Below, piece after piece: positions 36,005 through 44,875 of a stretch of 64,000 nt of DNA. The notes under the pieces were generated by a model that was not told the origin of the DNA, searched no databases, and saw nothing but the letters and a program-made list of their open reading frames with translations. The translations under genes and the position numbers were made by a program. Source of the DNA: Nostoc calcicola FACHB-3891 (GTDB lineage Bacteria > Cyanobacteriota > Cyanobacteriia > Cyanobacteriales > Nostocaceae); assembly GCF_014697355.1 (NCBI RefSeq), contig NZ_JACJRQ010000022.1, forward strand, positions 1 to 64,000, read 5' to 3'. The first letter of the stretch is position 1; the number at the start of each line of letters is the position of its first letter.

Positions 36005-37264
36005 ATGCCAAATCGTCATTATCCTCCCGCCTACTTACGCTATCTCAGAGCCAGGTTATGGAATCTAGGGCGACCTGGTTTTTGGGTAACTGCAATTTTT
36101 TTATCTGTAGTCGGGCTAGTAACCTGGGAATACTGGTCAAACCCAGATATTTTTGTTTATAAGCAAAAAAAACAAGTCGCTTCACAAAAGCCTGCTGACT
36201 CGTCCCTGTCAGACGAAAACAAAGCTATTGCAGCAGATATTGATAACTTACCAGTTTTATTTAATGATTTCGATCAAGCGACTCTTTCAGCAATAGCAAA
36301 TACCCCCAAGGAAAAGAGCGAGGTAAAAAAGAGCAAAAGCTTATTAGAGGATCTAATTAATAAACAAAAGTCTGGTAATGATAGCAAATTAAAATCTGGT
36401 TTAGGAATAGTTAAGCCCGAACTTCCCCCAACCTTGAAAAATCCCTTTATCACACAAACAGAAAATTTATTGCGTACTGGCACTGTTGATAGTAATAGCC
36501 AGTTTCTCGGTCTCAATTCCTCAAGTCGGGCGTCTGAAACAGAAGACGAACAAACATCTTCTAACTTGGGAATTGGATTAACTAATCAAACCAAAAAGAA
36601 TCAAAATTCTGTTTATATCAGTCCTCTGCAAGCAGCACTCAACGAATCGACAAACCAGAAATTGTCTGGCTTTAATGAGATTAATACCACTAGCCCAAGT
36701 GCTTTAGGGCGTGTTTCTGACACAGGAACAAGGTTGATGCCACCGATAAACAGCTTACCCAATCAGAATTCTCTACCAACTACTGGGTTAAGTCCTGGGA
36801 CGGGTTACACTCCAACGGATACAAACTTGCAGCCAAATCCCTACAGTAATTTAAATAGTGGTCAAGCACCAGTGACGCCCCCAATCAACTCTGTTGCACC
36901 TACTAATATCACACCTTACTCTAGCCAAAGTCCGAATCAAAGTATTGTTACCCCCACAAACCCTGCGGGATATGGGAATTATGGCTTGCAGCAGCCAACC
37001 CAAGTACCACAGCCTACCTATGGAAATTACGGCTTGCAGCAGCCAACCCAAGTACCACAGCCTACCTATGGAAATTACGGCTTGCAGCAGCCAACCCAAG
37101 TACCACAGTCTACCTATGGGAATTACGGCTTGCAGCAGCCAACCCAAGTACCACAGTCTACCTATGGGAATTATGGCTCGCAGGAACCAACCGAATCACC
37201 AAACTCCACTGCCGCATATATGCGCCAGATTCTAGAAAAACATAGAGGTCAGAATCAAAGGTGA
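36005..37264 (+). CDS. Single-pass membrane protein with C-terminal 16-residue tandem repeats, unknown
   Basis: A 419-residue protein. A basic N-terminus (HYPPAYLRYLRARLWNLGRP) is followed by one membrane segment at about residues 26-46 (FWVTAIFLSVVGLVTWEYWS). A long Ser/Thr/Asn/Pro/Gln-rich, probably disordered region extends to the end. Near 36970-37190 (residues ~322-395) a 48-bp unit is repeated four to five times as YGNYGLQQPTQVPQPT. The C-terminus (AYMRQILEKHRGQNQR) is basic. The architecture suggests a cell-envelope or periplasm-facing protein; no family was recognised. Confidence 0.8.
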   Translation: MPNRHYPPAYLRYLRARLWNLGRPGFWVTAIFLSVVGLVTWEYWSNPDIFVYKQKKQVASQKPADSSLSDENKAIAADIDNLPVLFNDFDQATLSAIANTPKEKSEVKKSKSLLEDLINKQKSGNDSKLKSGLGIVKPELPPTLKNPFITQTENLLRTGTVDSNSQFLGLNSSSRASETEDEQTSSNLGIGLTNQTKKNQNSVYISPLQAALNESTNQKLSGFNEINTTSPSALGRVSDTGTRLMPPINSLPNQNSLPTTGLSPGTGYTPTDTNLQPNPYSNLNSGQAPVTPPINSVAPTNITPYSSQSPNQSIVTPTNPAGYGNYGLQQPTQVPQPTYGNYGLQQPTQVPQPTYGNYGLQQPTQVPQSTYGNYGLQQPTQVPQSTYGNYGSQEPTESPNSTAAYMRQILEKHRGQNQR

Positions 37265-37320
37265 TACAGCGAATTTCAATGAAAGTCAAGTACACAACGT
37301 GAATCTCAAAACCTGAGGTA

Positions 37321-37424
37321 AAACCGTTTCACTTTAATTATGATACAAATACGTTGGTAGGGGCACGGCAATGCCGTGCCCCTACGCGAAATCTATATGT
37401 ATCAGGGTTTTAGTGAAATGGTAT
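37321..37424. mobile_element. Small palindromic element (type B), copy 2
   Basis: A 104-bp element in the opposite orientation to the copy at 24663-24763. Ends AAACCGTTTCAC and GTGAAATGGTAT are terminal inverted repeats with three mismatches. The core is a 29-nt palindrome at 37357-37385 (half GTAGGGGCACGGCA). The adjacent 37436-37480 is TTCTGAA-type tandem repeat. Confidence 0.8.
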
Positions 37425-37478
37425 AAAACCTATTTGACTTCTGAATTCTGAATTCTGACTTCTGAATTCTGACTTCTG

Positions 37479-38162
37479 CTAAGGAGATGGTGAGCTATTT
37501 GGAATAATCGGAACCTCTGGTGTTTCGGGTTGTTGCTTTTGGCGTTGTAAATATTTACTCAAAACATAAGCCATATCTCCACGGGTGACCGGTCGTAATG
37601 GGGAAATATTGTTTTGAGCGTCTGTATTGATAAATCCTTCAGAAACTACAGTGGCGATCGCTTTTCTCGCCCAAGATGGGATAGACTTTTCATCTGGATG
37701 TGCAGCGAGAATCTCATCAACAGCATCATCGGGAAACTGAAATACACCATAAGCCTGGGCGAAAATCGCAAGAGCTTCTGCCCTGGTTACTCTTTGATTA
37801 GGGAAAAATTGATTTCCTCGATAGCCTTTCATGATGTCAGTTTTTAACACCGTTTGTATATCATTAAATGCCCAATAAGACCGAGGAACATCTGGAATCA
37901 CTAAATTTTCTTTGTTAACATCTTGTCTTTTATCTAGGCGAAATGCTTTGACCATAATCGATGCTAATTCTGCTCTACTGACTAACCTTTCTGGATAAAA
38001 TTTGCCATCAGAAAAATTTGTCATCCATTTAACAGCAACTACCTGTTGAATGGAATCAGATGGTATTCCAGAAGTAGTTTCTGGCACTGGAGTCTGAGCA
38101 ATTGCTGGCAAGTTTTGTAGTAGTGCCACTAAAGATAGAGTAATAGAAAGGTGACGCATCAT
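37479..38162 (-). CDS. S-layer homology (SLH) domain protein
   Basis: A 227-residue exported protein. Residues 1-22 form a signal peptide (LSITLSLVALLQNLPAIAQ). Three SLH modules follow: WMTNFSDGKFYPERLVSRAE (~45-70), DIMKGYRGNQFFPNQRVTRAE (~109-128) and GFINTDAQNNISPLRPVTRGD (~175-195). A Pro-rich tail ends the chain. SLH modules bind pyruvylated cell-wall polymer and anchor proteins to peptidoglycan; in cyanobacteria they often occur in porins, but no barrel is present here. It is a short stand-alone SLH protein, transcribed alone. Confidence 0.9.
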   Translation of the reverse strand: MMRHLSITLSLVALLQNLPAIAQTPVPETTSGIPSDSIQQVVAVKWMTNFSDGKFYPERLVSRAELASIMVKAFRLDKRQDVNKENLVIPDVPRSYWAFNDIQTVLKTDIMKGYRGNQFFPNQRVTRAEALAIFAQAYGVFQFPDDAVDEILAAHPDEKSIPSWARKAIATVVSEGFINTDAQNNISPLRPVTRGDMAYVLSKYLQRQKQQPETPEVPIIPNSSPSP

Positions 38163-38442
38163 AATAAGTACTTTTAGTTGCCAAATAAATTAAAAAACTA
38201 GGTTACTGAGGTTAAGGCAAGGTTTACTTAATAACCCCTAACTCAGCTAATGACGAATTTAAGCTTGTTAATGTTGCATATCTGCTTGTTGTGGGTTGTA
38301 TGTTTAGACTAGCAGTTTCAAGTTAAGCGCGAGGCTGACTTGAAAAAGTTTTTAGTAGGGTATTCAACTAGCCCTTTGAATGTGGGTGCAAGTATACTAA
38401 ACTCTTATTTATAAAGCTAATTTATTTTGCGATCGCTTCTAG

Positions 38443-39909
38443 TCACTCACTTAATTGTATTCCTAGTTCACGCAAGTACTTATTCATACACTTCTCGGCT
38501 TCAGCACGTTGAGCCTCTAATTCGCGCAGTTTGCTAATCTCCGCCTCAATATCAATTTTTTCATTTTCATCTTTGAGGGTTAGGACATAGCGGTTGATAT
38601 TCAGAATATATTCATTAGCAGCTAGTTCTTCTAGAGCCACAACTTTGGCATATCCCTCTTCATCTTGAAAGGCTTGGTAAGTTGTGATGATATGAGTGAC
38701 ATCTTCTTCACGCAAGTAATTTTGATTACGGCTCTTTTGATATTCATTACTTGCGTCAATGAACAAAACTTTATTTATACGGTTTTCTTGCTTATCCCGA
38801 TTAAAAATTAAAATAGCAGTAGGAATACCTGTGCCATAAAATAAATTGGGTGCAAGACCAATTACTGATTCAATTAAATCAGATTCAATAATCTTTCTGC
38901 GAATCTCACTTTCTGCACCTCCACGAAATAAAACTCCAAGTGGAACTACTACCCCAGCTTTTCCAGTGTTTTTGAGTGTGGCTAGTATGTGCTGAATAAA
39001 AGCAAAGTCACCACTGCCTCTAGGAGGAATTCCATAACGAAAGCGACCATAAACATCAATTTTAGCTAGATCATAACCCCAGTTATGAACGCTAAATGGG
39101 GGATTAGAAATTATCCTGTCAAAAAGCATTAATTTACCGCTTTCAACTAATTGTGGTTCGCAGATAGTATCTCCCAAGCGGATGTCAAAATCAAAAATGT
39201 CGTGCAAAAGTAAATTAATTTTGGCAAGACTAAAAGTATTTTGGTTTATCTCTTGTCCATAAAGCAGTAAATCATTTTGCTTATTTCCCAAATGTTTAAT
39301 TTGCTTGATACATTCAGTCAAAATACCTCCTAATCCACAGCAAGGATCACAAATACTCATTCCTGGTTGTGGTTCAAGCAGACGTACTAAGAGTTCTGCT
39401 ACCTTCTGCGGAGTAAAAAACTCTCCGGATTTTTTACCAAGACTAGCTGCGAATTGTGCTGTGAAGTATTCACAAGCTTTTCCTAATAAGTCTGGTTTAG
39501 CAAAGTATTTATTCTGGAGTTTAATCTCTGAGATATGCCAAATCAATTGGCGTAGTACTTGATCTTGCTTTATAAGGGCAACTTGACTGTGATTATGTTC
39601 AAAATTATAATTTATGAAAATTCCTTGTAATTCTTTGATGCCTGGGTTATAAGTTTCAATAGCTCTACCAGCTTCATTAAGTGCCTGACCAATATTTTCA
39701 GGTATTTGCTGTAAATAATTCCATTGCGAAATTGCAGGAAGAAAAAAGCGTGGTTTGGCTTTATGAGATTCTTCCTCAAATAAATCAGAGAATCGCTTTA
39801 GAAGCAGAAGCCTGAACAAATAGTTAATATAATCATCACCACTAGAAACCCCCCGTAGGATACTAGCAGCAGTCCAAAGTATATCTTTCAAGTATTCTAA
39901 AGTAATCAT
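38443..39909 (-). CDS. hsdM: Type I restriction-modification methyltransferase subunit HsdM
   Basis: A 488-residue N6-adenine DNA methyltransferase. An N-terminal helical domain (residues ~1-150) precedes the SAM-binding motif ICDPCCGLGGILTE (near 183-196) and the catalytic NPPF (269-272, IISNPPFSVHNWG). The C-terminal residues form a coiled-coil-like region (EAEISKLRELEAQRAEAEKC) that would contact HsdS. The start overlaps the hsdS stop by four bases (ATGA), so the two are translationally coupled. No hsdR nuclease gene is present in the window, so it may act as a modification-only or orphan system. Confidence 0.92.
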   Translation of the reverse strand: MITLEYLKDILWTAASILRGVSSGDDYINYLFRLLLLKRFSDLFEEESHKAKPRFFLPAISQWNYLQQIPENIGQALNEAGRAIETYNPGIKELQGIFINYNFEHNHSQVALIKQDQVLRQLIWHISEIKLQNKYFAKPDLLGKACEYFTAQFAASLGKKSGEFFTPQKVAELLVRLLEPQPGMSICDPCCGLGGILTECIKQIKHLGNKQNDLLLYGQEINQNTFSLAKINLLLHDIFDFDIRLGDTICEPQLVESGKLMLFDRIISNPPFSVHNWGYDLAKIDVYGRFRYGIPPRGSGDFAFIQHILATLKNTGKAGVVVPLGVLFRGGAESEIRRKIIESDLIESVIGLAPNLFYGTGIPTAILIFNRDKQENRINKVLFIDASNEYQKSRNQNYLREEDVTHIITTYQAFQDEEGYAKVVALEELAANEYILNINRYVLTLKDENEKIDIEAEISKLRELEAQRAEAEKCMNKYLRELGIQLSE

Positions 39910-40487
39910 TGCTGTCCTTCCAAAGTTTGAAAAAGAGCAAATTCTGATAAATTATTTCGTGTGTCTAAAATTTCCAAGGTAATGCGGTTAGCTCTTTCAG
40001 TAGCTAAAAAAAGTTGAGCTAATTTATTTTGAGTCTCCAAATTAGGTAATGGAATCTTGAGAGTACGTAATTGAGAAATTGGAATCAATTGAATGGTAGA
40101 AGATTGCAAGTACAAAGTGGCTAGTTGCTGTTCTAGCCATTTTGAACGCATTAAAACTGCCAAATACACAGGATCAATTTCTACTATGGGGCGGATAACA
40201 GCCACGTTATTGCTTGCCAAGCTCCCTTCTAATTTATCTGTAACTACTGACGCTTTTAGAAGCGTACCTCGGTTAGAAATCACGACATCGCCAGTTTTTA
40301 TTCGATACCGCTCAAGGTCAGATAAGCGTAACTGAACCACACTTGGGTTACGTTCAATGTATAGGTACTCAAGATCAGACAAGCTAACAACGCGCTCTGG
40401 TCTACCGTTATCGTCTGCATAACGGCTAAGTGTAATTCCTTGGAATATTTCCCCTATTTTCTGAAGAGGCAGAACTGAATGAGACAT
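39906..40487 (-). CDS. hsdS: Type I restriction-modification specificity subunit HsdS, half-size
   Basis: From the ATG at 40487 it is 193 residues and begins MSHSVLPLQKIGEIFQGITL. It has one target-recognition domain (GDVVISNRGTLLKASVV, VAVIRPIVEIDPVYLAVLM) and one conserved helix (IPISQLRTLKIPLPNLETQN then KLAQLF). Standard HsdS carries two such halves in ~400 residues, so this one would have to dimerise and recognise a symmetric site, or it is a truncated form. The open frame upstream to 40688 has no family character and is excluded. It overlaps hsdM by four bases. Confidence 0.85.
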   Translation of the reverse strand: MSHSVLPLQKIGEIFQGITLSRYADDNGRPERVVSLSDLEYLYIERNPSVVQLRLSDLERYRIKTGDVVISNRGTLLKASVVTDKLEGSLASNNVAVIRPIVEIDPVYLAVLMRSKWLEQQLATLYLQSSTIQLIPISQLRTLKIPLPNLETQNKLAQLFLATERANRITLEILDTRNNLSEFALFQTLEGQQ

Positions 40488-40618
40488 AAATCTGCTAAGA
40501 TATCTATTAATAAACAGTAAGTAACTTATTGCAGCTGAAGTAATAAGCTTACTGTTCGGCAGTCTAGCATAGAGCTTGCTAGAATATCCGCAACCAGATT
40601 GTAAAACCATGAAAAAAA

Positions 40619-40724
40619 CGCTAGCTGGAGTACCAGTCCAGCAGCGTTGTCTTAATTTCAAAGGTTTGTAATTTGGTTGTCCATCCATTAACGGTCAGGC
40701 GGACTGCCTGTTGACCGTCAATTT
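40619..40724. promoter_or_regulatory. Two hairpins ahead of a small unknown gene
   Basis: Two inverted repeats precede the gene at 40742. The first, CGCTAGCTGGAGTACCAGTC to CAGCAGCG (40619-40646), has an imperfect stem. The second, ACGGTCAGGCGGACTGCCTG to TTGACCGT (about 40692-40719), combines an outer ACGGTCA/TGACCGT pair and an inner CAGGC/GCCTG pair. They could be a terminator plus leader structure or operator; no known riboswitch class is recognised. Confidence 0.4.
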
Positions 40725-40741
40725 AATTTGAGGAAAAATTT

Positions 40742-41128
40742 ATGATCTCTCCACCGAATAATCCTAACTCAGATGACTCTCAGTCAGACCCTCTGACATT
40801 TTTATCTATGGTGATTAACCGAGAAGACGGGCGTGAGATTCTCAACAAATCCGTTGAATTTCTCGCGCGGATTAGCTATATCAAGCAAGATCAGGCTGAG
40901 GCTGTACGCCAAAAAAGGGTTGAGGCTGAGGCACAACAAAAGATTGAAACTGAGGCTAAAGCTTGTAAAATCCTTATGGCAATAACCATAGAACACGCCA
41001 AGAGTCAGGGACTTAACCCTTATAAAGACTTGGACAAACTCCAAAGCAAAAGTTATAACCAGCTTTGTGCTTACGTTAAGCAGCGTTTTCCAGAACTGAG
41101 TAATCGTATCCCGCTATATCCTGCTTAA
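40742..41128 (+). CDS. Small charged helical protein, unknown
   Basis: A 128-residue protein with a credible ribosome-binding site (TGAGGAAAAATTT) before its ATG. The N-terminus is Ser/Asp/Pro-rich. Residues ~45-80 are strongly helical with Ala/Glu/Lys/Arg heptads (AEAVRQKRVEAEAQQKIETE), possibly a coiled coil, and the C-terminal part reads NPYKDLDKLQSKSYNQLCAY. No membrane segment or family was recognised. It is followed by a terminator-like hairpin at 41150-41187 and preceded by two hairpins, so it is an isolated transcription unit next to the hsdSM pair. Confidence 0.7.
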   Translation: MISPPNNPNSDDSQSDPLTFLSMVINREDGREILNKSVEFLARISYIKQDQAEAVRQKRVEAEAQQKIETEAKACKILMAITIEHAKSQGLNPYKDLDKLQSKSYNQLCAYVKQRFPELSNRIPLYPA

Positions 41129-41149
41129 GGTTTTATAATTTTCACTATG

Positions 41150-41187
41150 GAACACCAAAATGTCTCACAAATGACACTTTGGTGTTC
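41150..41187 (+). terminator. Hairpin terminator downstream of the 40742 gene
   Basis: Stem GAACACCAAAATGTC (41150-41164) pairs with GACACTTTGGTGTTC (41173-41187) with one mismatch and an 8-base loop, followed by TATTT. It could equally be a folded end of the TnpB-type element whose remnant follows. Confidence 0.6.
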
Positions 41188-41200
41188 TATTTCGATCAGC

Positions 41201-41332
41201 AAAAATTATTCACAAGCTTTTGAGTGTAAAAACTGTAGTGTTATTAAAGATAGAGATTTCAATGTATCTTTAAAGCTGAAAAAGTATCTTTCTTTTGCTT
41301 GGCTTGACCAAAAACACAAGTCGAGAAAGTGA
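41201..41332 (+). pseudogene. TnpB (IS200/IS605-type) C-terminal zinc-finger remnant
   Basis: In frame, the stretch reads AFECKNCSVIKDRDFNVSLK followed by LKKYLSF and a basic tail to the stop at 41332. C-x2-C ... DRDxN is the hallmark C-terminal zinc-ribbon and final RuvC aspartate motif (CxxC ... DRDxNA) of TnpB nucleases. The remaining ~350 residues and the first CxxC pair are missing. The intact-looking 61-codon frame starting at 41147 begins in hairpin DNA and is not a native gene. Confidence 0.7.
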
Positions 41333-41429
41333 TTGCTGACGCTCTCTTATGAAGCTGGAAATAAACAGTAAAAGGTGTGTAACTTAGGTTATGTTCATCT
41401 TAGATAAGTTTTATGGAGCAGTTTTGGTA

Positions 41430-42140
41430 ATGACCGCAGCAGCAGATCCCGTAAAGTTGATGAAGCAAGAAGTTGGCAAAGCCGCCGCCGCCTTAGTAAA
41501 GTCGGGTTCGATTGTCGGGTTGGGTACGGGGTCAACTACAGCATACACAATTCAGTTTTTGGGCGATCGCCTCAAGTCTGGTGAACTCAAAGATATCATT
41601 GGTATACCTACCTCGTTTCAGTCAGAGGTGCTAGCGAAGGAGTATGGTGTCCCCCTCGCCACCTTGGACGCTGTTGACCACATCGATATTGCCATTGATG
41701 GCGCAGATGAAGTCGATCCCCAGAAGAATTTAATCAAAGGCGGTGGTGCAGCACATACCCGCGAAAAAGTCGTAGATTACTTAGCAGAACAGTTTATCGT
41801 CGTCGTAGATAGCGGTAAGTTAGTAGATCGCTTGGGTTCTAGTTTCGCAGTACCCGTGGAAGTGATTCCAATGGCAATTACTCCCGTAACTAATGCCATT
41901 AAAAAACTCGGTGGTAAACCAGAACTCCGCATGGGTATGAAAAAAGCCGGTCCGGTAATCACTGACCAAGGGAATTTTGTCTTAGATGTCAGATTTGACT
42001 CTATTGAAGATCCAGCCAACTTAGAAAAGACATTGAATAATATTCCCGGTGTTTTGGAAAATGGAATCTTCGTTAACTGCGTCGATTTAGTTTTGATTGG
42101 TGAAGTTATAGATGGACAGCCAGTAGTGCGGCAACTGTAA
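41430..42140 (+). CDS. rpiA: Ribose-5-phosphate isomerase A
   Basis: A 236-residue cytosolic enzyme interconverting ribose 5-phosphate and ribulose 5-phosphate in the Calvin cycle and pentose phosphate pathway. Motifs IVGLGTGSTTAYTIQFLG, DIAIDGADEVDP (catalytic Asp) and LIKGGGAAHTREKVVD (catalytic Glu/Lys region) are all present. PVEVIPMA and the closing IGEVIDGQP complete the family pattern. The ATG at 41430, with GGAG upstream, gives the normal length; an in-frame ATG at 41391 would add 13 untypical residues. Confidence 0.96.
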   Translation: MTAAADPVKLMKQEVGKAAAALVKSGSIVGLGTGSTTAYTIQFLGDRLKSGELKDIIGIPTSFQSEVLAKEYGVPLATLDAVDHIDIAIDGADEVDPQKNLIKGGGAAHTREKVVDYLAEQFIVVVDSGKLVDRLGSSFAVPVEVIPMAITPVTNAIKKLGGKPELRMGMKKAGPVITDQGNFVLDVRFDSIEDPANLEKTLNNIPGVLENGIFVNCVDLVLIGEVIDGQPVVRQL

Positions 42141-42496
42141 CAATTTTAGATTTTGGATTTTGGATTTTAGATTTATCTAAAATCCAAAATTATGGATGTT
42201 TTGTTAACTATAAAAACCGATCTGATTCTTCCAATAGCATCTATTGCACTTTGATTATCTCTGTAACAGGTATAATCATTCATCCGCCTCCAGTTGACTG
42301 CGGAAGACAGCAAATATCTATCATAATATAATAGATAGAAGCCGTGTAGATACACGGTAAAAAAGCTGTAGATATTGTTTGCCAAGGTCAGACAGTTCTT
42401 TAGTTGGTGTTTTGTTCAAAAGCACAGAAAGCATGAGATATTGTAAGAGCGATCGCTCCCCAGTTCTCAATCCGAAATAAAGCGATCGCTCCATAC
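42141..42496. other. Gap between rpiA and the ATP-grasp gene
   Basis: Contains ATTTTGGATTTTGGATTTTA-type repeats facing ATCTAAAATCCAAAAT (42151-42191), an inverted pair that may terminate rpiA. A short hairpin CCGTGTAGATACACGG lies near 42344-42359. No gene is supportable. Confidence 0.45.
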
Positions 42497-44098
42497 TTAG
42501 CTATATTCATCCCAAGCCACAGGAAAAGAATAATCTGAAAACGCCGAGAAAACCTGATTTTCACTGCGGGTTTCTTCATCCAAAACTTTGACGACTTTGT
42601 TATAAATATCTTGTGCTTGTTGCGGGGAATCACCGATACTGGTTAATCCCAACTTGCCAAACTGCGAAAGACAACCCATAAGATGAAAGACTGTGCCTGT
42701 TTCAGTACCACTATCAAAGTGCAGTCTGTGGTGAGCGATGATATCCATCAAATCATTAGGTAATAATCCCCGATAGCGGTCTTTTTGCAGGTTGTCAGTG
42801 GCAATGTAGTATTTTGGACGACCTTGTTGGCTGTAAAATAAGCCTGTGGAAAGGTCATAGCGACCATTTGTTAACAATTTCAAGGTCATGAATGGATGAG
42901 TTGTACCGCCTTTACGCAGGTTAATTTCGATCGCCTGAATATCCCACTCTCCATTACCCTTGTCAACTGCGATAAAATCTACGCCAAATCGCTCTAAAGC
43001 TCCTTTTTCGGCTAGTTTTCTCCCAACTTGTAAGCCCAATTGCTGTAATTGCAACCGATACCTTTCATCAGCGGGAAAGCTACAACCAAGATAAATTTGA
43101 CCGTCTGGGCCTCCGAGAATTTGGTCGTGGGTTGAGAGAATTTCGACTTCGCCACCTGGTGTAATTCGTCCTTGAACGCTGGGCGATCGCTTGATTTCTC
43201 CTTCCACAAATGCTTCCACAATTGCCCCTAATTCCGGAATTCTTGCCGAAAAATTCTCCCAAGTTTCAAGTTTTGCTTGAAAGCGCATTGTTGAAAAGCG
43301 ATCGCTAATTGCTGCTATTCTTTGGGCATGTGTACTTTTACCAGGTGCGACATTCTCAATTGGTCTTAAATCTACCAGCGCATTTCCTTCTCCAGAAATG
43401 CCTTCGTTGAGTTTGACTACTATTCTTTGTAATCTCGGTTGGCGTTCCCACAAATCACTAGCGGCTGCTGCTAAATCGCTGTGATGCCAAACTTTTTCGC
43501 TACCATCTGGATGGGGTACTCCACTTTCGCTAAAGATTTGCCTACTACCACTTTTTGTCCCCCAAATCTGTAAATCTGGTGCAGCAGCATACAATGGTAC
43601 ACCCAATTTTACAGATAATTCGCCTTCAAAAACCGATGAGTTGTAGCAGATCATGAACGATCTATCAAGCCTTAAAGCTTGATGAATTCGCTCTAGCAAC
43701 CGGGGGCGTTCTAAAATCTTTTGGCTGAGGGGCTTAAGGGAGGAATCGTAAGTAGAAAGTAGCAACAAGCGATTGCGAGCATGAGAAAAGGGAATTCCTG
43801 GTAAAAGTTGCAGATAATAATCAATTATACTGGGATGCAGTGGTACTGATGTGACATAAATCAACCTAGTACGGGGATTACGCAACCGAATCAACGAAAA
43901 TAGTAATCTTTCTTCATAATGTTCGCAACCTTCAATTTTTTGGAGTTCGCGCTGGTCAATACTTAAGGAGGGAATAATTAGAATATCAGCTTCACTATTA
44001 TCAAATAGCTCGATGGTTTTCCAGCGATCGCGCAGAGTTGATTGCAGATGGCGAAACTTTTCAATCTGCTGTAATTCAGAAACATCCACTGTTGTCAT
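42497..44098 (-). CDS. ATP-grasp protein, PGM1-type peptide ligase-related
   Basis: From the ATG at 44098 (preceded by AGGTAGGGATT) it is 533 residues; an in-frame TTG upstream would add eight. The middle region is an ATP-grasp fold: RIVVKLNEGISGEGNALVDL (Lys and flexible loop), GAIVEAFVEGE, and ERFGVDFIAVDKGNGEWDIQ followed by AIEINLRKGGTTHPF, the acidic/Asn metal-binding strand. The N-terminal ~180 residues form a separate alpha/beta domain (FEGELSVKLGVPLYAA). It resembles ligases that join amino acids or peptides (pheganomycin PGM1-related); the substrate is unknown. It is divergent from a conserved small gene at 44436. Confidence 0.8.
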   Translation of the reverse strand: MTTVDVSELQQIEKFRHLQSTLRDRWKTIELFDNSEADILIIPSLSIDQRELQKIEGCEHYEERLLFSLIRLRNPRTRLIYVTSVPLHPSIIDYYLQLLPGIPFSHARNRLLLLSTYDSSLKPLSQKILERPRLLERIHQALRLDRSFMICYNSSVFEGELSVKLGVPLYAAAPDLQIWGTKSGSRQIFSESGVPHPDGSEKVWHHSDLAAAASDLWERQPRLQRIVVKLNEGISGEGNALVDLRPIENVAPGKSTHAQRIAAISDRFSTMRFQAKLETWENFSARIPELGAIVEAFVEGEIKRSPSVQGRITPGGEVEILSTHDQILGGPDGQIYLGCSFPADERYRLQLQQLGLQVGRKLAEKGALERFGVDFIAVDKGNGEWDIQAIEINLRKGGTTHPFMTLKLLTNGRYDLSTGLFYSQQGRPKYYIATDNLQKDRYRGLLPNDLMDIIAHHRLHFDSGTETGTVFHLMGCLSQFGKLGLTSIGDSPQQAQDIYNKVVKVLDEETRSENQVFSAFSDYSFPVAWDEYS

Positions 44099-44435
44099 AA
44101 TCCCTACCTGTCGCAATCCCAAAACTGCTCTACTCTTCTGGTATGTTCTAAGTCACTCTTTTGAAGATAATTAAATAATATTAATTTTCTTGTTCAAACG
44201 TTGAGTATCTTGAGACATTGGTTTCAGCAAACCAGAGAAACTTGGCAAAAAATGCTAGAAGCTTCTGCGGAAATACCAGCTTAAATTAATATTAACGAAA
44301 ATAGCAAGCATTATAGTACTTATAAATAATCACTCCTAAATCTACCCTAATTTTCATCCATTGGAGAGATGAATTAATATTTCCAGATTGCTACTATATC
44401 TACCAGCAAACATTTAAGAAATAATAACTATCTCT
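44099..44435. other. Divergent promoter gap
   Basis: AT-rich, 337 bases between the ATP-grasp gene and the 44436 gene. No repeat or convincing promoter box was identified, though promoters for both genes must lie here. Confidence 0.4.
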
Positions 44436-44693
44436 ATGGCATCTCCTACACCATTGCATGGCACAGAATTAGTAGATTGTGCGAGAGCAAATGCCAAACA
44501 AGGAATTGAAACTGCTGCTTATCAATGTGGCTATGGTGAAGACCTCAACAAATTTGCACGAGAACTTAGGCAAGCTTGCGAAAAAATGAATTTACAAGTC
44601 AAGGAATTGAGCGAATTGATTACTGACCAGGACTTGATATTAGAATTGGGTACTGGGGAAATCATTGCCCCAGATACGGCATCAGAATTGTAA
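44436..44693 (+). CDS. Small conserved-looking cyanobacterial protein, unknown
   Basis: An 85-residue, acidic, soluble, helical protein (LVDCARANAKQGIETAAYQC, FARELRQACEKMNLQVKEL). The two Cys in a helical frame and the ordered ending (LILELGTGEIIAPDT) suggest a folded domain rather than a chance frame. No family was recognised. It is divergent from the ATP-grasp gene and followed at once by heptanucleotide repeats. Confidence 0.65.
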   Translation: MASPTPLHGTELVDCARANAKQGIETAAYQCGYGEDLNKFARELRQACEKMNLQVKELSELITDQDLILELGTGEIIAPDTASEL

Positions 44694-44699
44694 AATTTA

Positions 44700-44875
44700 G
44701 GAGTGAGGAGTTAGGAGTTAGGAGTTAAGAATTAAAATTAACTCCTAATTACTAACTCCTAATTCCTAATCCATAACACCTAACTCCTAATTACTAACTC
44801 CTAACTCCTAACTTCTAACTCCTAACTCCTAACTCCTAACTCCTAACTCCTAACTCCTAACTTCTAACTCATAAC
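44700..44875. repeat. CTAACTC heptanucleotide tandem repeats with an inverted block
   Basis: About 20 copies of TAACTCC/CTAACTC run to the mgtE stop, preceded by three inverted GAGTTAG units at 44702-44724. The inverted and direct blocks can fold into a hairpin between two convergent genes. This is the classic short tandemly repeated (STRR-like) type. Confidence 0.85.

Noticed and set aside
37436..37480. Possible CRISPR-like TTCTGAA repeats
   Set aside because: Short irregular units without spacers of constant length; ordinary short tandem repeats. No CRISPR array or cas gene was seen in the window.
40488..40688. N-terminal extension of HsdS
   Set aside because: It does not resemble HsdS and includes the hairpin region; the internal ATG at 40487 matches the family start.
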